Shown: piece after piece, positions 1 to 11,795 of the stretch
Position numbering within the stretch: the stretch's first letter is position 1
Layout of the letters: each line of letters opens with the position of its first letter
DNA from: Bemisia tabaci
Lineage: Eukaryota > Arthropoda > Insecta > Hemiptera > Aleyrodidae
Assembly: GCF_918797505.1 (NCBI RefSeq)
Contig: NC_092794.1
Span: forward strand, 67,555,345 to 67,619,344
Direction of reading: 5' to 3'
DNA: 64,000 nt
Program-made: the position numbers and the translations under genes
The notes under the pieces: generated by a model
What the model was told of the DNA's origin: nothing
Databases searched by the model: none
Seen by the model: the letters and a program-made list of their open reading frames with translations, nothing else

Positions 1-1020
1 CCTCGAATCATATACAAACGCCAAGCATCTGAAGAAAAAAGTAAATATAATTGAAAAACTTATGTACGTACATAATAGATCTAAGTTGGGGGAATAAAAA
101 TCACTATTGATTGAAATCAAAGGAATGTAATGTCCACATGCTATGCTTGCAATAAAACTCATTTTGACATGGTTAACAAAACAGAACATATCGTTGTCTG
201 TAGCGCCCAGCCCACATTCAAACTGAGGCTCTCAAACTGGCATTAATTCTTCAATTTCTCAGCTAAATCTGCACAAAATTCCTTGAAAATTTCAAGATCT
301 GATCTATGATAAATCCTGAACACATCAGTTACCTTCAAAGATCATCGGCCTGGCAATCTGTGAGAGGCAACAGTCAAAAGTTTCACCGATGAGCCTCTTT
401 GAAGCCCCTAGTTTGTGCATGAGCTGAACGCTGAAGAGAAGAAAGAGGCCATAGCTACGCTATTGTGACATCATGCAGGCTAAAGTATGAAACTACCAGT
501 GTTCTTATGTTGAATAACAATATTCAAAGTAGTATTGAAGAGAACATCCATTGAAGTAGGTGAGCAAGATGTTATTGGTTCAAAGTTATTTTGCATCCAG
601 AGCAGTCTTTAGCTATCAAAGATGCACAGTTTTAATAGGTATGTACAAGGTGGTTCGAAATTACTCTATTTGAAGACTGTTATTGTTTTTCAATACTTCC
701 AGGGGGAACATATGAGAATAAACAAACATATATATGTAATTATAAAATATACAATTTTAATCTTGGAAATTCTTTTGAGTTGAATAGTCAAAATGACTAT
801 ATTTTTGGAGTTTAAGAACTACTATTTTTATAACTTATGACAATAAATAAAGAAATTTGTTCAGGATTGTGAAAACAGGCAGGAACATCCCTCTTATGAA
901 TGTTATTTTCTGATCACCACATCAAGAATAGACGTTTCTACCAAATATGTGCAACTTAAAACAGTTAAGTGGTTATGAATAACTCCCAGCCAAAAGAAGA
1001 AATTGATTGAAAAAACATAC
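1..1020 (-). other. supervillin intron, no feature resolved
   Basis: AT-rich intronic sequence downstream of the 1021 donor. I see no gelsolin-like coding block here. One 98-bp stretch at 333-430 has an acceptor and donor and one open frame, but its phase does not fit. Confidence 0.6.
11..32. other. placeholder note: residue numbers only, see 18818-18883
   Basis: No DNA feature is claimed at these bases. The membrane segment of the alternative first exon is listed at its DNA coordinates. Confidence 0.01.
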
Positions 1021-1272
1021 TTTTTTTGGAAGGTTCAGATCTTTTTCCACGATGAATTACAGCTGAGCCATTGAATAAATTCCAGAATGCTGGAGGTTCA
1101 TGTCCTTGAATAAGCCGTACTTGAGGACCTCTTTCTTTATCCAGTTCAACTGTCAATAATGCGGCTGCACCCTGCTCATTCAGTGATGCATCTCTACCTT
1201 GCCAGATGAAGTAAGCACACCGATCACGACCTGAGACGTTATGCTTTGATGGCATGCCATTCAACTCTCGTC
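1021..1272 (-). CDS. Svil: supervillin exon, gelsolin-like repeat (last exon in window)
   Basis: The exon starts after an acceptor (ttacag) at 1273 and ends before a donor (gtatgt) at 1020. It is 252 bp, phase 1 in and phase 1 out, completing a GGA glycine codon with the preceding exon. It encodes a gelsolin-fold segment containing CAYFIWQGRDASLNEQG, the TVELDKERGPQVR strand and HEPPAFWNLF, matching the supervillin repeat with the conserved FxWQGR and ELD signatures. The reading frame continues past the donor into intron. The remaining C-terminal repeats and the headpiece must lie left of the window. Confidence 0.92.
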
Positions 1273-1957
1273 CTGTAATTAAACAAAATGGAAAACAAGG
1301 TTTTTTAGGATGAATATTTCAAGAAACACAGACTGCTGAAAACATGATAAAGGACAAATTAAATGTATGGGATTATTTAAGATAAGGAAGGAATTCCTTT
1401 TAACCATGCTGCACTGACCGATTTAGTGACCTTGGCTTTTATTATTCCTTGAATTTGATGATTCTACCCAAAACGAATAGTATGTATTGATTACAGCCAC
1501 TTTTTTGGAACTCATTACAAGACGGAATATTGAAGACCCCAAATCAGTCAATAGGAACCTGTCAGAGTTGCCGACAAATTAAGAAAATGAGATTCCCTGA
1601 CAAATTTTTTTGAGATTCCCTGATGTCCGAGGATGTGCAGAATAAAAGATATGAAAATCGCCTTTTCCATCCCAAGTATGCAACATTTGTTGTGTGTAAC
1701 TTCAAAAACATACTAATAAGCTTCTAAAGGATATTTATAAAATTGTCATACTGAGCTGGGTGACGACTCACTTTACTTGTTCCATTTTGGCAGTCATGGT
1801 AATGATCTTCCTCTACTGTTGAACTGCTAATTAACTGAAAAAGCTTCAAAATGGGGCTTCTGAGCAGAGAAAATTTGAAAATTGAGGATGTGCCAGAGAT
1901 CTCCGAGGAGGTAAGCATTTTGATGGAAAGAAAAATTCATCAACTATTGACACTAAC

Positions 1958-2728
1958 CTGTAACTGAGACCGTGTACAGCCACTGAATAATGTAACTGTC
2001 TCCTGAGTAAAACTGTCCGACCGAGGAATCTTCAAGTTTTGCACCTTCAAATTCCTCAATACGCCACATGGAAACATTGGTTGTTTTAATTGCAAAGTAA
2101 CGTCTTGTTTCATCATCGTAATACTCAGTCCCCCTTCCAAGATGAGAGCCTTCGAGAATGAAATCTGGTTCCGGCTGCTTCCAATTCTGCATTTCTAATA
2201 TATCACAGGGTTTTAAGTCTAAGTTTGCCACCATTTGCTTCTCGTCTTCTTCTTGACTCTTTGTACGGATTACTCGGTTAAAATCGGGCCAATCTAAGAA
2301 CTTTTCACGGAACAAAACTGTTTCCATATGCTGAGTTACTTTACCAATTAAAGTAAAAGATGGTCGATTTGTTCCAGTTTTATCGAGAGACTTGGGACCT
2401 TGAGTCCTTGAGCCTAAACTTAAAGAAGCATTTATTGGTGAAATATCACAGTCGGTATAATCGTAGCCTTCATCCCATAACTCTTGTGCTAGTTTTGAAG
2501 CTATTTTGCGTCTTTCCATACTGGCATTTTTGCCATTCCAAACATACAGCTCTGTTCCAAAGTCAAAAACTAATATTTTATTGGCATCCAACATTTCAAT
2601 CTTTGGGATGTTGCCCCAAAACTTTTCAACTGGTACAAGTTCATCGCCGTCCACTTCATATATCATGTTTGTTCCAACGAGAGAAATTTCATAAATTTCA
2701 TCTTCATCTAAATGACCAGCATTTTCGG
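1958..2728 (-). CDS. Svil: supervillin exon, central gelsolin-like repeats
   Basis: This is the largest exon of the conserved part: 771 bp, phase 1/1, acceptor ggtttcag and donor gttagt. It begins ENAGHLDEDEIYE and carries the gelsolin-type strand VFDFGTELYVWNGK, the FREKFLDWPDF block and GQFYSGDSYIIQW. Together these cover roughly one and a half gelsolin repeats (about 257 residues). FDFGTELYVWNGK corresponds to the family's VFDFGSEVYVW signature. In vertebrates these repeats lack full gelsolin calcium-dependent severing; I infer the same here from family membership. No frameshift or stop is present. Confidence 0.95.
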
Positions 2729-3913
2729 CTGAAACCAAGACAGCAAAATATGAGAAATCAACAAGTTAGAAATTAAAACGTTTATATGTTATCTATCAAC
2801 GTCGCAGAGCATGAGGCTGCGCTGTGAAAGCGGCTTACTGTATGTATATCTTATCTATCTACAGTTAAGGGAATAATAGTTTAAGTCACATTCTCATTTT
2901 CTGTTCTTAATGCACTTACATTAGATAAAATTGATCTATTTCTGTTCTGTTAAATACATTTAAGGTTTTTTAAATTTCTGATGGACTGATTTAATGGCTA
3001 CGTCATTTGATATTTGGTGGTTTTACCCAGAACAAATGAGCTGTATTAATATGGATCATTTTGCTGTACCTTTTGAGAGCAGCATGATTTAACAGTGATA
3101 CATCAAATGAAGTGGCCTTTAAGTTAGTTTATGATACTAGAACTTTTAATTTTACGACTCCATCTTATTCTATTGTAAGTGATCATCCATCATCAAATAC
3201 ATACGCATTCCTGAAGTTTCACCATTAAAATACATCTAAATGCAATAATACCAGGCATTTAATTGAGAGTTTCTTGGCATTTTTCTCACTAACAACTAGA
3301 GGTGTCGTCAGATAAGTTGAGATTTGTTTACTTTCGATTTGCAGGCGTTTTTGCGCCACTACTACCCACATGAAAACATGCAACTCTCGCAGAGGCGATA
3401 ACACAAACTTGGATAGGGTTTTTAATACTTTCACACCTTGTAACACTTTGATTTTTAGCCAAACAGAGATCACAACCACATAAAAATTGCGGATTATAAC
3501 TGATAAGTAGTTGTTTTACGATGCGGTCATGAGACGGATGTTTTTAAGGTGGATAAAAGCGAACGACACTTTGTGCAGAGGTGTAAATTTGTTGCCTGCG
3601 CCTCCAAATTGAAAGTAAACAAATGTCAACTTATCGGACAACACTTCTAGTCACCTAGATTATTTATTTTAGTTTTTCAGAGTCTTCTTTATGAAACACA
3701 AAGTACAAAAAAAAAGTCCAGACAGTTATCTTTCACTGATAGGTAGGCAATTTCTAAAATTAGGATACCGTCGTAATTTTTGCAAGCGTTTGGTGGAATT
3801 GGTTCACTTAAATTGAACATTCTTTGACAACTGCATAAAACTATAGGAGCTTTCTAATTAAGCAGGAAGGATGAGATGGTCATTTTCCCACCCGATTGAA
3901 AAATAAACCTTAC

Positions 3914-4118
3914 CTTCAATTTTACTTGCATCCTTTTCAGATGCACCGAGAAGAGTCCAAAACTTCTCCTGATGAATTGATTTTTTCCCATCATTAATTG
4001 TTATCACATTATTAGCACCAATATAACCGAGGTCTTTGGTTTGAGCAATATGAGCAGCAACCTCTCCTCCTCGGGATCGTTCAATCACATTCGAAAATTC
4101 ACCCAACCAGAGATATAT
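3914..4118 (-). CDS. Svil: supervillin exon, gelsolin-like repeat core
   Basis: A 205-bp exon, phase 0/1, with a strong acceptor (polypyrimidine plus ttgcag) and donor gtaagg. It encodes IYLWLGEFSNVIERSRGGEV, then a Q-T-K-D-L stretch and FWTLLGA. This matches the supervillin block WVGEFANVIEKAK...FWKLLGG. It completes the gelsolin-like repeat begun in the 5257-5022 exon. The frame is open throughout. Confidence 0.94.
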
Positions 4119-5021
4119 CTGCAAAGACAAATACAAAAATGTAGCAGGATTTTTAGTTTAAAAAAATAAATACGGCAGAGGTACAGGTCATTTAGGCTCT
4201 TTAATTTAGCACCTAGGATGATGATTTCGAGAGAGACTTTGAAGAAATCGATTTTATGACAAGACTGAAGACAGGTATACATGAACACAATACAGGATCA
4301 CAAAAATATTTAATAAGATCATTTGTAAAATCCAGCGATCATAAATAAAATACTTAAAATTTGTATTTTTCAAATACCTAAAAAGTGGGAGAAATGTAGA
4401 ATTAGCAAAGGAATTGAAAATGTACATGCAGATTCATTAACATTATTCCCAACAAAAATAAAGAGAGAAAAATCTTGCTTCGCCAAAGGACTATTGAACT
4501 ATTATTGCTGGCAACACTTTGGCATAAACACGTTTGCCATTTTCTTAAAATTGCATTATGTAGAAATCTGGAAGATTTTTTGATAAATCATCGGTTATTT
4601 AGATATCCACTGTTTTTCAGACCACTGAGAAGAAATGATACTCTTTAAACTTTGATTTACTCCATTTCTCATTTAATTAGTGCAGAAAAAAAGTCAAGTC
4701 AAGATTAAAGGACTGCACTGCTTTCATTTCACATCGGTTTCCGCTTTTTCATTTCTTGGGATGTACAATTTGCAATGGTCATGCAAAAAAACAGTTGAAG
4801 GAAAACGATATTCAAATGACTTTCTCAAATCCATCACCGAACAAAATGTAGACGCACAAAATTGGTGAAATATTTAAATCATTATGGATGGATGCTTTTA
4901 GGTGAGCCATAGTGGTTCTTGATGGCAAAATATTGTCCATTGGACCTTTACGCGAAGTTTTTCACTGTTACATTTTGAGAATTGGGTTTAATTTTTTTAC
5001 AGCAATCTAGTTATAATTTAC

Positions 5022-5257
5022 CTCATTTGGTGTGACAAGAACGAAAGTGTCTCCTTTATTGATGGACTTATAAGTTGGTTCTACCAGTCTTGTCTGTACA
5101 TGTCTGCGACCTTTGACGAGTAATAACATGAGATTCTTGTAAGGCAACATAGGAGCATTTGACTGCAGTGACGGCTTTTTTAATGAGACTGCTGTAAAAT
5201 CCTCTTTGCTGGCAAGACCAGCTAAGGCCTCCACTGCCAAATTTGAGTTCTTGGATA
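5022..5257 (-). CDS. Svil: supervillin exon, start of gelsolin-like region
   Basis: A 236-bp exon, phase 1/0, acceptor gtcacag, donor gtaaat. It carries ALAGLASKEDFTAVSL and then PYKNLMLLLVKGRRHVQTR followed by LVEP and NKGDTFVL. KGRRHVQTRLVEP is one of the most diagnostic blocks of supervillin, and the following GD-F-L-L strand opens the first gelsolin-like repeat. This exon is the best single piece of evidence for the gene call. Confidence 0.96.
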
Positions 5258-5717
5258 CTGTGACAAAAAATTCTTGATTTTAGATGTTTGACATTAGCAC
5301 AAGTAAAAGAAAAGCTAGGAGAAAAAAATTATAAAATGGAAGAGTGAAGGAAAAATAATGTTTGTTCGGGGCTCCAAGAAAAAAAAAGCAAGCTTAAACA
5401 CGCAACGGAAACATTGTTAAATCCTTTTGAAAAATTGCAGTTAAAATAAAATTTTCCAGTGATACCATTCGATAATTCATACTGACAGGCTATATATGTA
5501 TGTCCTCATTATTATGACGATACTATAATTTTTTCTGGGTTTTAAATGTTTTTCTATGTTAGAATGATTGTATAAAAAACTAATAACAGGCATTTAAGTA
5601 TAAGTTTGGTATTTACCAAATTTTACATGGTTTGTTGAAAGTATTTCATGAAATTGATGGTAAAATTTGATTACAAATCTTTGAAATGACAGGACCAAAT
5701 TCATTAACCATACTTAC

Positions 5718-5875
5718 ATTTTTCTACATTTAACATACGCAAATCTTTTTCTGCTACACCATGTATTATTTCTGTATATTCTTGCTTGAGATCTTTTCTT
5801 TCTGCCAGAACTTTTACAGGATTGCGAGAAGCTTCTCTCCTTCGTTGAACCTTTGTTGTTCTTCTTTGAACAAGC
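5718..5875 (-). CDS. Svil: supervillin exon, pre-gelsolin linker
   Basis: A 158-bp exon, phase 2/1, acceptor tttccag, donor gtaagt. It encodes LVQRRTTKVQRRREASRNP then VKVLAERKDLKQEYTEI. This corresponds to the basic segment before the gelsolin region in vertebrate supervillin ([21 protein letters not shown]). The block is highly basic and probably helical. No internal stop. Confidence 0.94.
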
Positions 5876-6579
5876 CTGGAAAGAGAGTTGGAGGTTAGTT
5901 CTTTCAATTGAGAAGCGCCAGTGATGGATATTTATTTTGAGCGACACTTCTTGTGCAACTGTCCTGCTGAAAGGTGAGTGCTCGAAGCAAAAATGAGAAA
6001 ATACTTCTTTGTTTGGGGGAAAGCACTAATTACTAAGTAATGAACTAGGACAAAGAGATTGATATAGACCAAAAAACTAAAAAGTGATCTCATGAAACAA
6101 GTGTATGGGTACTTCCTCCTCTGTCACATAGTCATATTCCGCTTGAAGGAACGTATTTCGATTGTGCTGTTTCGGTATTTCTTACTGAAATTTTATTATT
6201 ATAAAGGAGAATTAATTTGCCTGCAATTTCCAGTGATCATTCTTTACTTTTGCAAGCAAATCACTAAAATTTGCAGAATTTGTGAGATGGTGCGATATGG
6301 TACCATGGAAATATAAAATGTTCGTAAAAATATGGAGACAGTGCTAATGAGTTACATTCCTTCATTCAGGAGATGATTATATTTTAAACTGAGTCATGTT
6401 GAACACCACCATAAAACTGTATTTTAATTATAACATCTGTCTGTTTGCAGACTTTAGACCACAAGGAGCTTCAGGGATGCAACAGGTGAAGTCAGAGCTG
6501 AATTAAAGGGCTGGATGTGGAATTTCATTTTATCGTAAAAAGTAGTCGAAAGTTAAGTGAACAATTTTAAACTACTCAC

Positions 6580-6736
6580 TTGGGTAAAGATGGATCTATT
6601 TTTAGCTCATCTAAATCAAAACTGTTCACATCAGTTGATGAAGTGGAATCTACTGTTGGAGCAGCACTGAAGAACAATGAAAAGCTGTCATCATAAGTAT
6701 TTGGAACTTCAACTTTAGGATGATCTTGATTGGTTT
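6580..6736 (-). CDS. Svil: supervillin exon, acidic linker
   Basis: A 157-bp exon, phase 1/2, acceptor ttttcag, donor gtgagt. It encodes an acidic, serine-rich low-complexity stretch including TYDDSFSLFF and SFDLDELKIDPSLPK. It sits where vertebrate supervillin has an acidic linker (DEDFDVIFDPYAPKL). Sequence identity is weak. The call depends on the splice phases, which fit both neighbours exactly. Confidence 0.85.
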
Positions 6737-7607
6737 CTGAAAAGAAATTGAAATGAAAAGGTATCTCAGAGGGTTTGTAAAAAATAAGAATGTTAGGGCG
6801 ACGAAACTGAATTTGCACTGATACATTTACAGCTGCCACCACAAGGCAGGGGCTTAAGATTAAAATTATAAAATCTGATGAATTGTGAAAAGCTAGTATA
6901 TTCTCATCTTTTTAACTGAGGTTTTACTTGGTTTTAAATAAAATTGATTTTTTGCACGTTCTCATGTGTCTTTGTAAAAAAAATATTAAACATTATATGA
7001 AGTGCATTAAAAAAAAGAGAATATTTTTTGAAAATTTTGATTTTGAAGCTGTCACGTGTAACACTCGTGAATTATTTATTGAAAAAAAAAATTTAAGAAA
7101 GAGCAACTTGCCTAAAATCATTGCAATAGTAAACAGAGAACGTTAAAAAAGTTGATGTTACTCAGCTTCACCCCATTAAGTATTGTATAGAATAAATAAC
7201 ATTGAAGAGATACCTTGGCTGAAATATGTTAAATAAAAATAGAAAACGAAAAGGGACCGCTCATTGAATATGTAAATTGCGATCCCCTTTCCCCCGCATA
7301 GTAACATTTTTATTATGTAGGTCCCTTTTCTTTAGCATGTAAAAAAAAGGTGGCAAAGTGCTCTCTTCAACTCCCTCCCCCTGAACCATAACATATTTCA
7401 TGAGCAGCCCCTAACTAGATTTGAAGGGAACTAGATTAAAAGCTTAAGTAAATAAAATTTTCCTGAGCTACGTACACCAGAATGTTACTTAAAATTAAGA
7501 TTCTATCCCCAATGGGAGAAAAAAATGCCGATAGGAAAGTACACCAAATGACTGAGGTATAGTCTGTAGTAAGCCATTCCTCATAATAGAGTTCAACTCA
7601 TTCTCAC

Positions 7608-7736
7608 CTTTTATGACTAAATTTATTTCTCCATTCAATTTTGATGGACTCTTTTTTATATTTATTTCGGGAACAGCTATTGTTGGCGAGTGGCTGCTTT
7701 CATCAGATTCAGAGGAGTCGTTTCCACCGGTGGTCA
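7608..7736 (-). CDS. Svil: supervillin exon, serine-rich linker
   Basis: A 129-bp exon, phase 1/1, acceptor tgtttcag, donor gtgaga. It encodes TTGGNDSSESDESSHSPTIA, then PEINIKKSPSKLNGEINLVIK. The serine/acidic run looks like a phosphorylatable disordered linker. Being a multiple of three with symmetrical phase 1, it could be skipped without a frameshift, so it is a candidate cassette exon. There is no recognisable domain. Confidence 0.82.
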
Positions 7737-9067
7737 CTGAAACATCAGAACAATCAGAAACATTGAATTTCTCACCATGAACCTAAGAGAAGCAGAGGAA
7801 GGATTGATTCCACAATAAAAATACATAAAAAATCCTTATCAAGAGGTTGGTATCATTAATAGGAGAGCCAAGTGATGTTACTGATTTTGACCTCTTTAAA
7901 TTTACATTTTTAGAATTGTTTGTGACAAACGTAAGGGCTGTTTCCAACAGCTGCAGAAAGTTCAAGGAGGACACACTTTATTATTTCATTCATTCTGTTC
8001 TACAATTGAGTGAAAACCGTGCAATTTCTTGTTCTTTCTAACATGGCTTTGCGAAGGAAAGAAATTGAGTGAAAATTGGGCATCCCTCCCTTACCCTCAG
8101 GACATTAAAATACTTCCATCAATTTGAATTCGCTCACATCAATAAATTTCTTCTTTTTTGCGCTTGTGCGTTCCAATATTGACTATTTCGATGACCAAAT
8201 TCTGGCAGCAGAGGACAATACAAAGGACACGAAAAAATTTTAAATTAAAAAAAGAAAATATGTACCCATTACGTATCAATCATTCCAAAACAGAAATGCT
8301 GAAACATGCTGCTACAGGGTTACTAAGTAGAGCAAGTTTGCACACATCTGGAGTTGAAAGGGAAAACAAAATTATATACTTTCTTGAGGGGACTTTCTCT
8401 CTCTTGTTTTTCCATTCTTTGAATGAAAAATTTGCAGAAAGAAAAAATCTGATCTGAAAAATTTTGAAGAAAAAATCTCATTGCTGCACCGAGGAGTGCT
8501 TGCTGAGCTGTGTTCACGGCATTTATAATATTTTTTTTTATGATAAAGAGCATTGTACCAAAATAGATTTGAGAGTTAAAAAATCTATGGCCTTGTGACG
8601 TTATCAGGCAGCATTTCCCGTTTACACATAGGTAACTTAGCAGATTAGGTCATTTGCTCATACCTACCTCCTCTAGGTAATAATTGTTAATTTCAGAAAG
8701 CAAGGATATTCCCATACTCAGTTCACTTGATAGGCTTTTCTTAAACTTGGAATTCAAAAAATTACTGACACCTGCAAATTCTCCATTCTTGTGATTGGAT
8801 CGCATTTAGCAGAAAAAAACCAGCGCAATTACAGTGTTATTAAAATGCTGCTTCTTCATAATTATCTAAAAAATCTCCAAAAATAGCAAATAGTTTTTGC
8901 TACTAAATAATTTTTGTTAATTTTAAAGAGAAATAATTCTGTAAGTTTTGATACAGTACATATATTTCGTATTTTTGAAAGAGAAAAAGAAGTCGCACAA
9001 TTTTGATAACACCGTAATCACGCTGGTTCCTTTTTGCTACATGCAGTCCAATTTATCAACGGCAAAA

Positions 9068-9318
9068 GGACCACACTTGGAGCAGAAAGGAACCAAACCA
9101 CATCAGCTACTGCCAAATTTAATTCGGTAGTTTAATTTTCTACGTGAAGCGGTTGTGCGGATTTTTGTGCAAAATTCAGTGAAATTTCTGCATAAGAAGA
9201 AAATTTTTAAAAAGCTTCAAAGAAATCCGCATAAACGTTCTCTTGTAAAAAACTGAATCGCCCGATTAAATTTGACAATAGCTGATGTGGCTTGGTTCCT
9301 TTCTGCGAAACTCGGTCC
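9068..9318. mobile_element. GGACC-ended inverted-repeat element, copy 1
   Basis: A non-autonomous element with imperfect terminal inverted repeats: GGACC...GCAGAAAGGAACC on the left, and GGTTCCTTTCTGC...GGTCC on the right. The repeats continue inward through a CACATCAGCT block. About 251 bp, no coding capacity. Relatives are at 27580-27840, 16166-16380 and 11030-11115, with a variant at 33689-33925. Confidence 0.8.
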
Positions 9319-9506
9319 ATTTTGCAGTAAGGAACCACTGGGTATTCCTGGCTCATTTTAGAAACGACATATATGTCATTGGTTTCCCCATGCGGAAAGG
9401 CGCTTTCTCGGAAGAGCCAGAGATAGTGATTCCGTATTGCAAATAATGTAATCCAAATAAAGTTTCCTGACTGTTCTCTAGGTTTTGCAGGTGGCTAACA
9501 ACCCTG

Positions 9507-9718
9507 CACTGGAAAAAAAAGAATCTTAAATTTGCCGCCAAAAAGTATTTCTTCTTAGATCAAGAATTTTGCTGGTTAATATAAGCTACTTGTTTGCTTA
9601 ACCCAAGCATTATTTTTCTTGAATCAAGAAAAAGTCAGTTTAAAGCAAGATAAAGAAAATTCTTGGCGGCAAATTCAAGAATTATCATGCTTGATCCAAG
9701 CTACTTTTTTTTTCGGTG
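9507..9718. mobile_element. CACTG-ended hairpin element next to exon 9747 donor
   Basis: Begins CACTGGAAAAAAAAG and ends TTTTTTTTCGGTG. The interior is built of repeated CTTGATCAAG-like and TTCTTGGCGGCAAA motifs in both orientations. It ends 28 bp from the splice donor of the supervillin exon ending at 9747. No coding capacity. Confidence 0.7.
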
Positions 9719-9746
9719 CGGTGCATTTCAACGAGTAGTTACTTAC

Positions 9747-10065
9747 CAGTTTTGCTCTTGAACCTGGTGGGTTTGGGGACCTTCTTCTTGCGCTCGAGAA
9801 CGGGGGATGCGACTGCGGGGACGAGAGAGGGGTTGGGTTCGGCGTTGGCGCCTTTCATGCGGCCGGCGACGGAGAACTGGACGGCGTCGGTGGGTCCGAC
9901 GCGCTTTTTCCAGCCTTGCGCCGCCGTTTCCAGCTTTCCCAGCCGGTCGGCCAGGCCGCCTCCCTCGCCGCTCCCATTGACGCCGTGCCCCAACTCCGCC
10001 GGCGGGGACACCGACTTCGGGATCACCGGCTGCCGCAACTGCTTGCTCAACAACTCCTGCGCCTC
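9747..10065 (-). CDS. Svil: supervillin exon with the SVAGRM block
   Basis: A 319-bp GC-rich exon, phase 0/1, acceptor gtcggcag, donor gtaagt. It encodes EAQELLSKQLRQPVIPKSVS, a glycine-rich segment, LGKLETAAQGWKKRVGPTDA, then VQFSVAGRM and AVASPVLERKKKVPKP. QFSVAGRM and the following AVASP motif match vertebrate supervillin (QFTVAGRM...PVASP). The phase-0 acceptor is compatible with both upstream donors, 49402 and 16610, so this is the shared exon where the two N-terminal forms join. A CACTG-ended hairpin element ends 28 bp past its donor. Confidence 0.93.
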
Positions 10066-10344
10066 CTGCCGACAGAAAATCAAAAATACGCAAATCAAAA
10101 GGATGCATTTCATTAACGCCAACGATTGTTGCGTACATTTAGCAACAATCAGAACTATTGAATGACTATTCGACTTCATACTATATGCAATAATATTCAT
10201 AATAATGCTGTGGATATGACTTTATTCACACGGGTTTATATCGTTACAATGCGTATGTGTATAGAACTCTGTTACCACGGAGAATATCTGGTTGAAGCTT
10301 AATTAGCTTTAACAACGATGAACCACGGCTGAGAACAGTGTACC

Positions 10345-11000
10345 GTGAAACGTACGAAGGGAACGTAAGATTCGAAATTTCAGAGAAATATTTCATGAAA
10401 TTTCCAATGGCTGTGAAATATTTCATATTTTCAGGGGCCAGAGTATGCAACCCGCACTCAAACACACAAAAATAGAAGAAAGTCACAATTTTTACATTTT
10501 GCGACACACATGAAAAGGAACCAGTATTTTTCAATACCTTTCATAAATTTCTGCAATTTCATGAAATATATTTGTCGTGAAATTTCAAGATTATATTTTT
10601 CAAGAAATTTTGCCACCTTGTCTGAGAAAAGTCAAAAGTGGTAATTCGGTGTTCAAAATTAGGGGTACACCTCCTGGCTGCTAGGACGTGGCCAGGGTGG
10701 CATGAAACGTAATAAAGAAATGAAAGATTGGAAAATTCAGTGAAATTTTTCATGAAATTTCACGAGGCTGTGAAATATTTCATACTTTTCAGAGGCTAGA
10801 GTATGCAACTCGCACTCAAACACACAAAAATAGAAGAAAGTCACAATTTTTACACTATGCGACACACATGAAAAGGAACCAGTATTTTTCAATACCTTTC
10901 ATAAATTTCTGAAATTTCATGAAATATTCCTCGTGAAATTTCAAGATTATATTTTTCATGAAATTTTGCCACCCTGTCTGAGAAAAGTCAAAAATGGTAT
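10345..11000 (+). repeat. tandem duplication, period about 358 bp
   Basis: Two direct copies (about 10345-10642 and 10703-11000) share long stretches, including GTATGCAACCCGCACTCAAA (second copy ACTCGC) and the following AATAGAAGAAAGTCAC. Both are rich in the short palindromic motif GAAATTTCATGAAAT. Divergence is a few percent. Confidence 0.85.
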
Positions 11001-11029
11001 CGTCGCAAGGATGAATAGACCGCGTGAAG

Positions 11030-11115
11030 TAGAGAGGAACCACGCCACATCCGCAACTGCCAAATTGAATCGGGCAATTCGATTTTTTACACGAAAACGG
11101 TTGTGCGAATTCCAG
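11030..11115. mobile_element. truncated GGACC-family fragment
   Basis: Carries the internal block of the 9068 family (GAACCACGCCACATCCGCAA, then an ACGAAAACGGTTGTGC segment) without a second end. The neighbouring stretch to 11795 shows nothing further that I can name. Confidence 0.6.
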
Positions 11116-11795
11116 TGAATTTTTTGCATGTTGCGAAGTAAATTCAATGATCCATTACAATGATTTCGCGATGGTTCTATTAGAGGTAAACTTATGCTGT
11201 GAAAAAAAACTCCGTACGTGGAGCCAAGAGCAAGATACAACTATATCAACTTCGGCGTAGCTCAAATTGCATAGCCATCAAATCGAAGGCGAAATGAAAC
11301 TCGCGCCGCATTAACGCTAGTACTAGCTGCACTGACAATAATGAGTGCATTCGACTTCAAGTGATAGAGTGGTGGACAAATTAAAGGTATTTGACCTGGG
11401 AGTCACTCTATACCAAAAAAGAACAAACGAAGAACAAGCATCGATAAAATGTTCAAATCTGATTGGATATTGCTTTCGCCTTTAATCTTCTCACTGTTTG
11501 ATCGTGCCTACGTTGCGGCAAATTACGATTAGAATATAATAGAACTACTGCTCCACATCCGAGTGTCAAAACTTGGATGATAGAGAACAAAATTTGGTGA
11601 GGAGAAGAGGGGTCAAAAGTTAGAAATATCTAAGAGAACCCGAAAATAGATCAAAATGGACCAAAATGTCTCTAAAAGTAGATAAACTTTGGAATGCCAC
11701 TCCCCTTGGTTTTTCGTCGGATGTTCATGCTTACCGTTCAATTTGCATGATTATATTGAACGTGCATTCAGGCGCGCCATAATTTTGTCATCTGC

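Larger units (their letters stand above)
1273..9067 (-). other. short introns between conserved supervillin exons
   Basis: Between exons, 1273-1957, 2729-3913, 4119-5021, 5258-5717, 5876-6579, 6737-7607 and 7737-9067 are AT-rich intron with long T and A runs. I see no inverted-repeat element as clear as those further right. 1555-1625 contains a short repeat of a GATTCCCTGA-type motif, possibly an old low-complexity repeat. Confidence 0.6.

Noticed and set aside
11..32. Placeholder entry in the feature list
   Set aside because: It refers to residue numbers of the alternative exon, not to window bases; the real coordinates are 18818-18883.
333..430. A 98-bp stretch on the minus strand with a good acceptor (tctcttcag), a good donor (gtaactg) and one open frame
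   Set aside because: It needs an incoming phase of 2, but the upstream supervillin exon ends in phase 1, and the residues do not resemble the expected gelsolin repeat.
9739..10200. Alternative frames over the GC-rich exon 10065-9747, including an arginine-rich minus-strand frame
   Set aside because: Shadows of the supervillin exon; only the frame with QFSVAGRM fits phases and homology.
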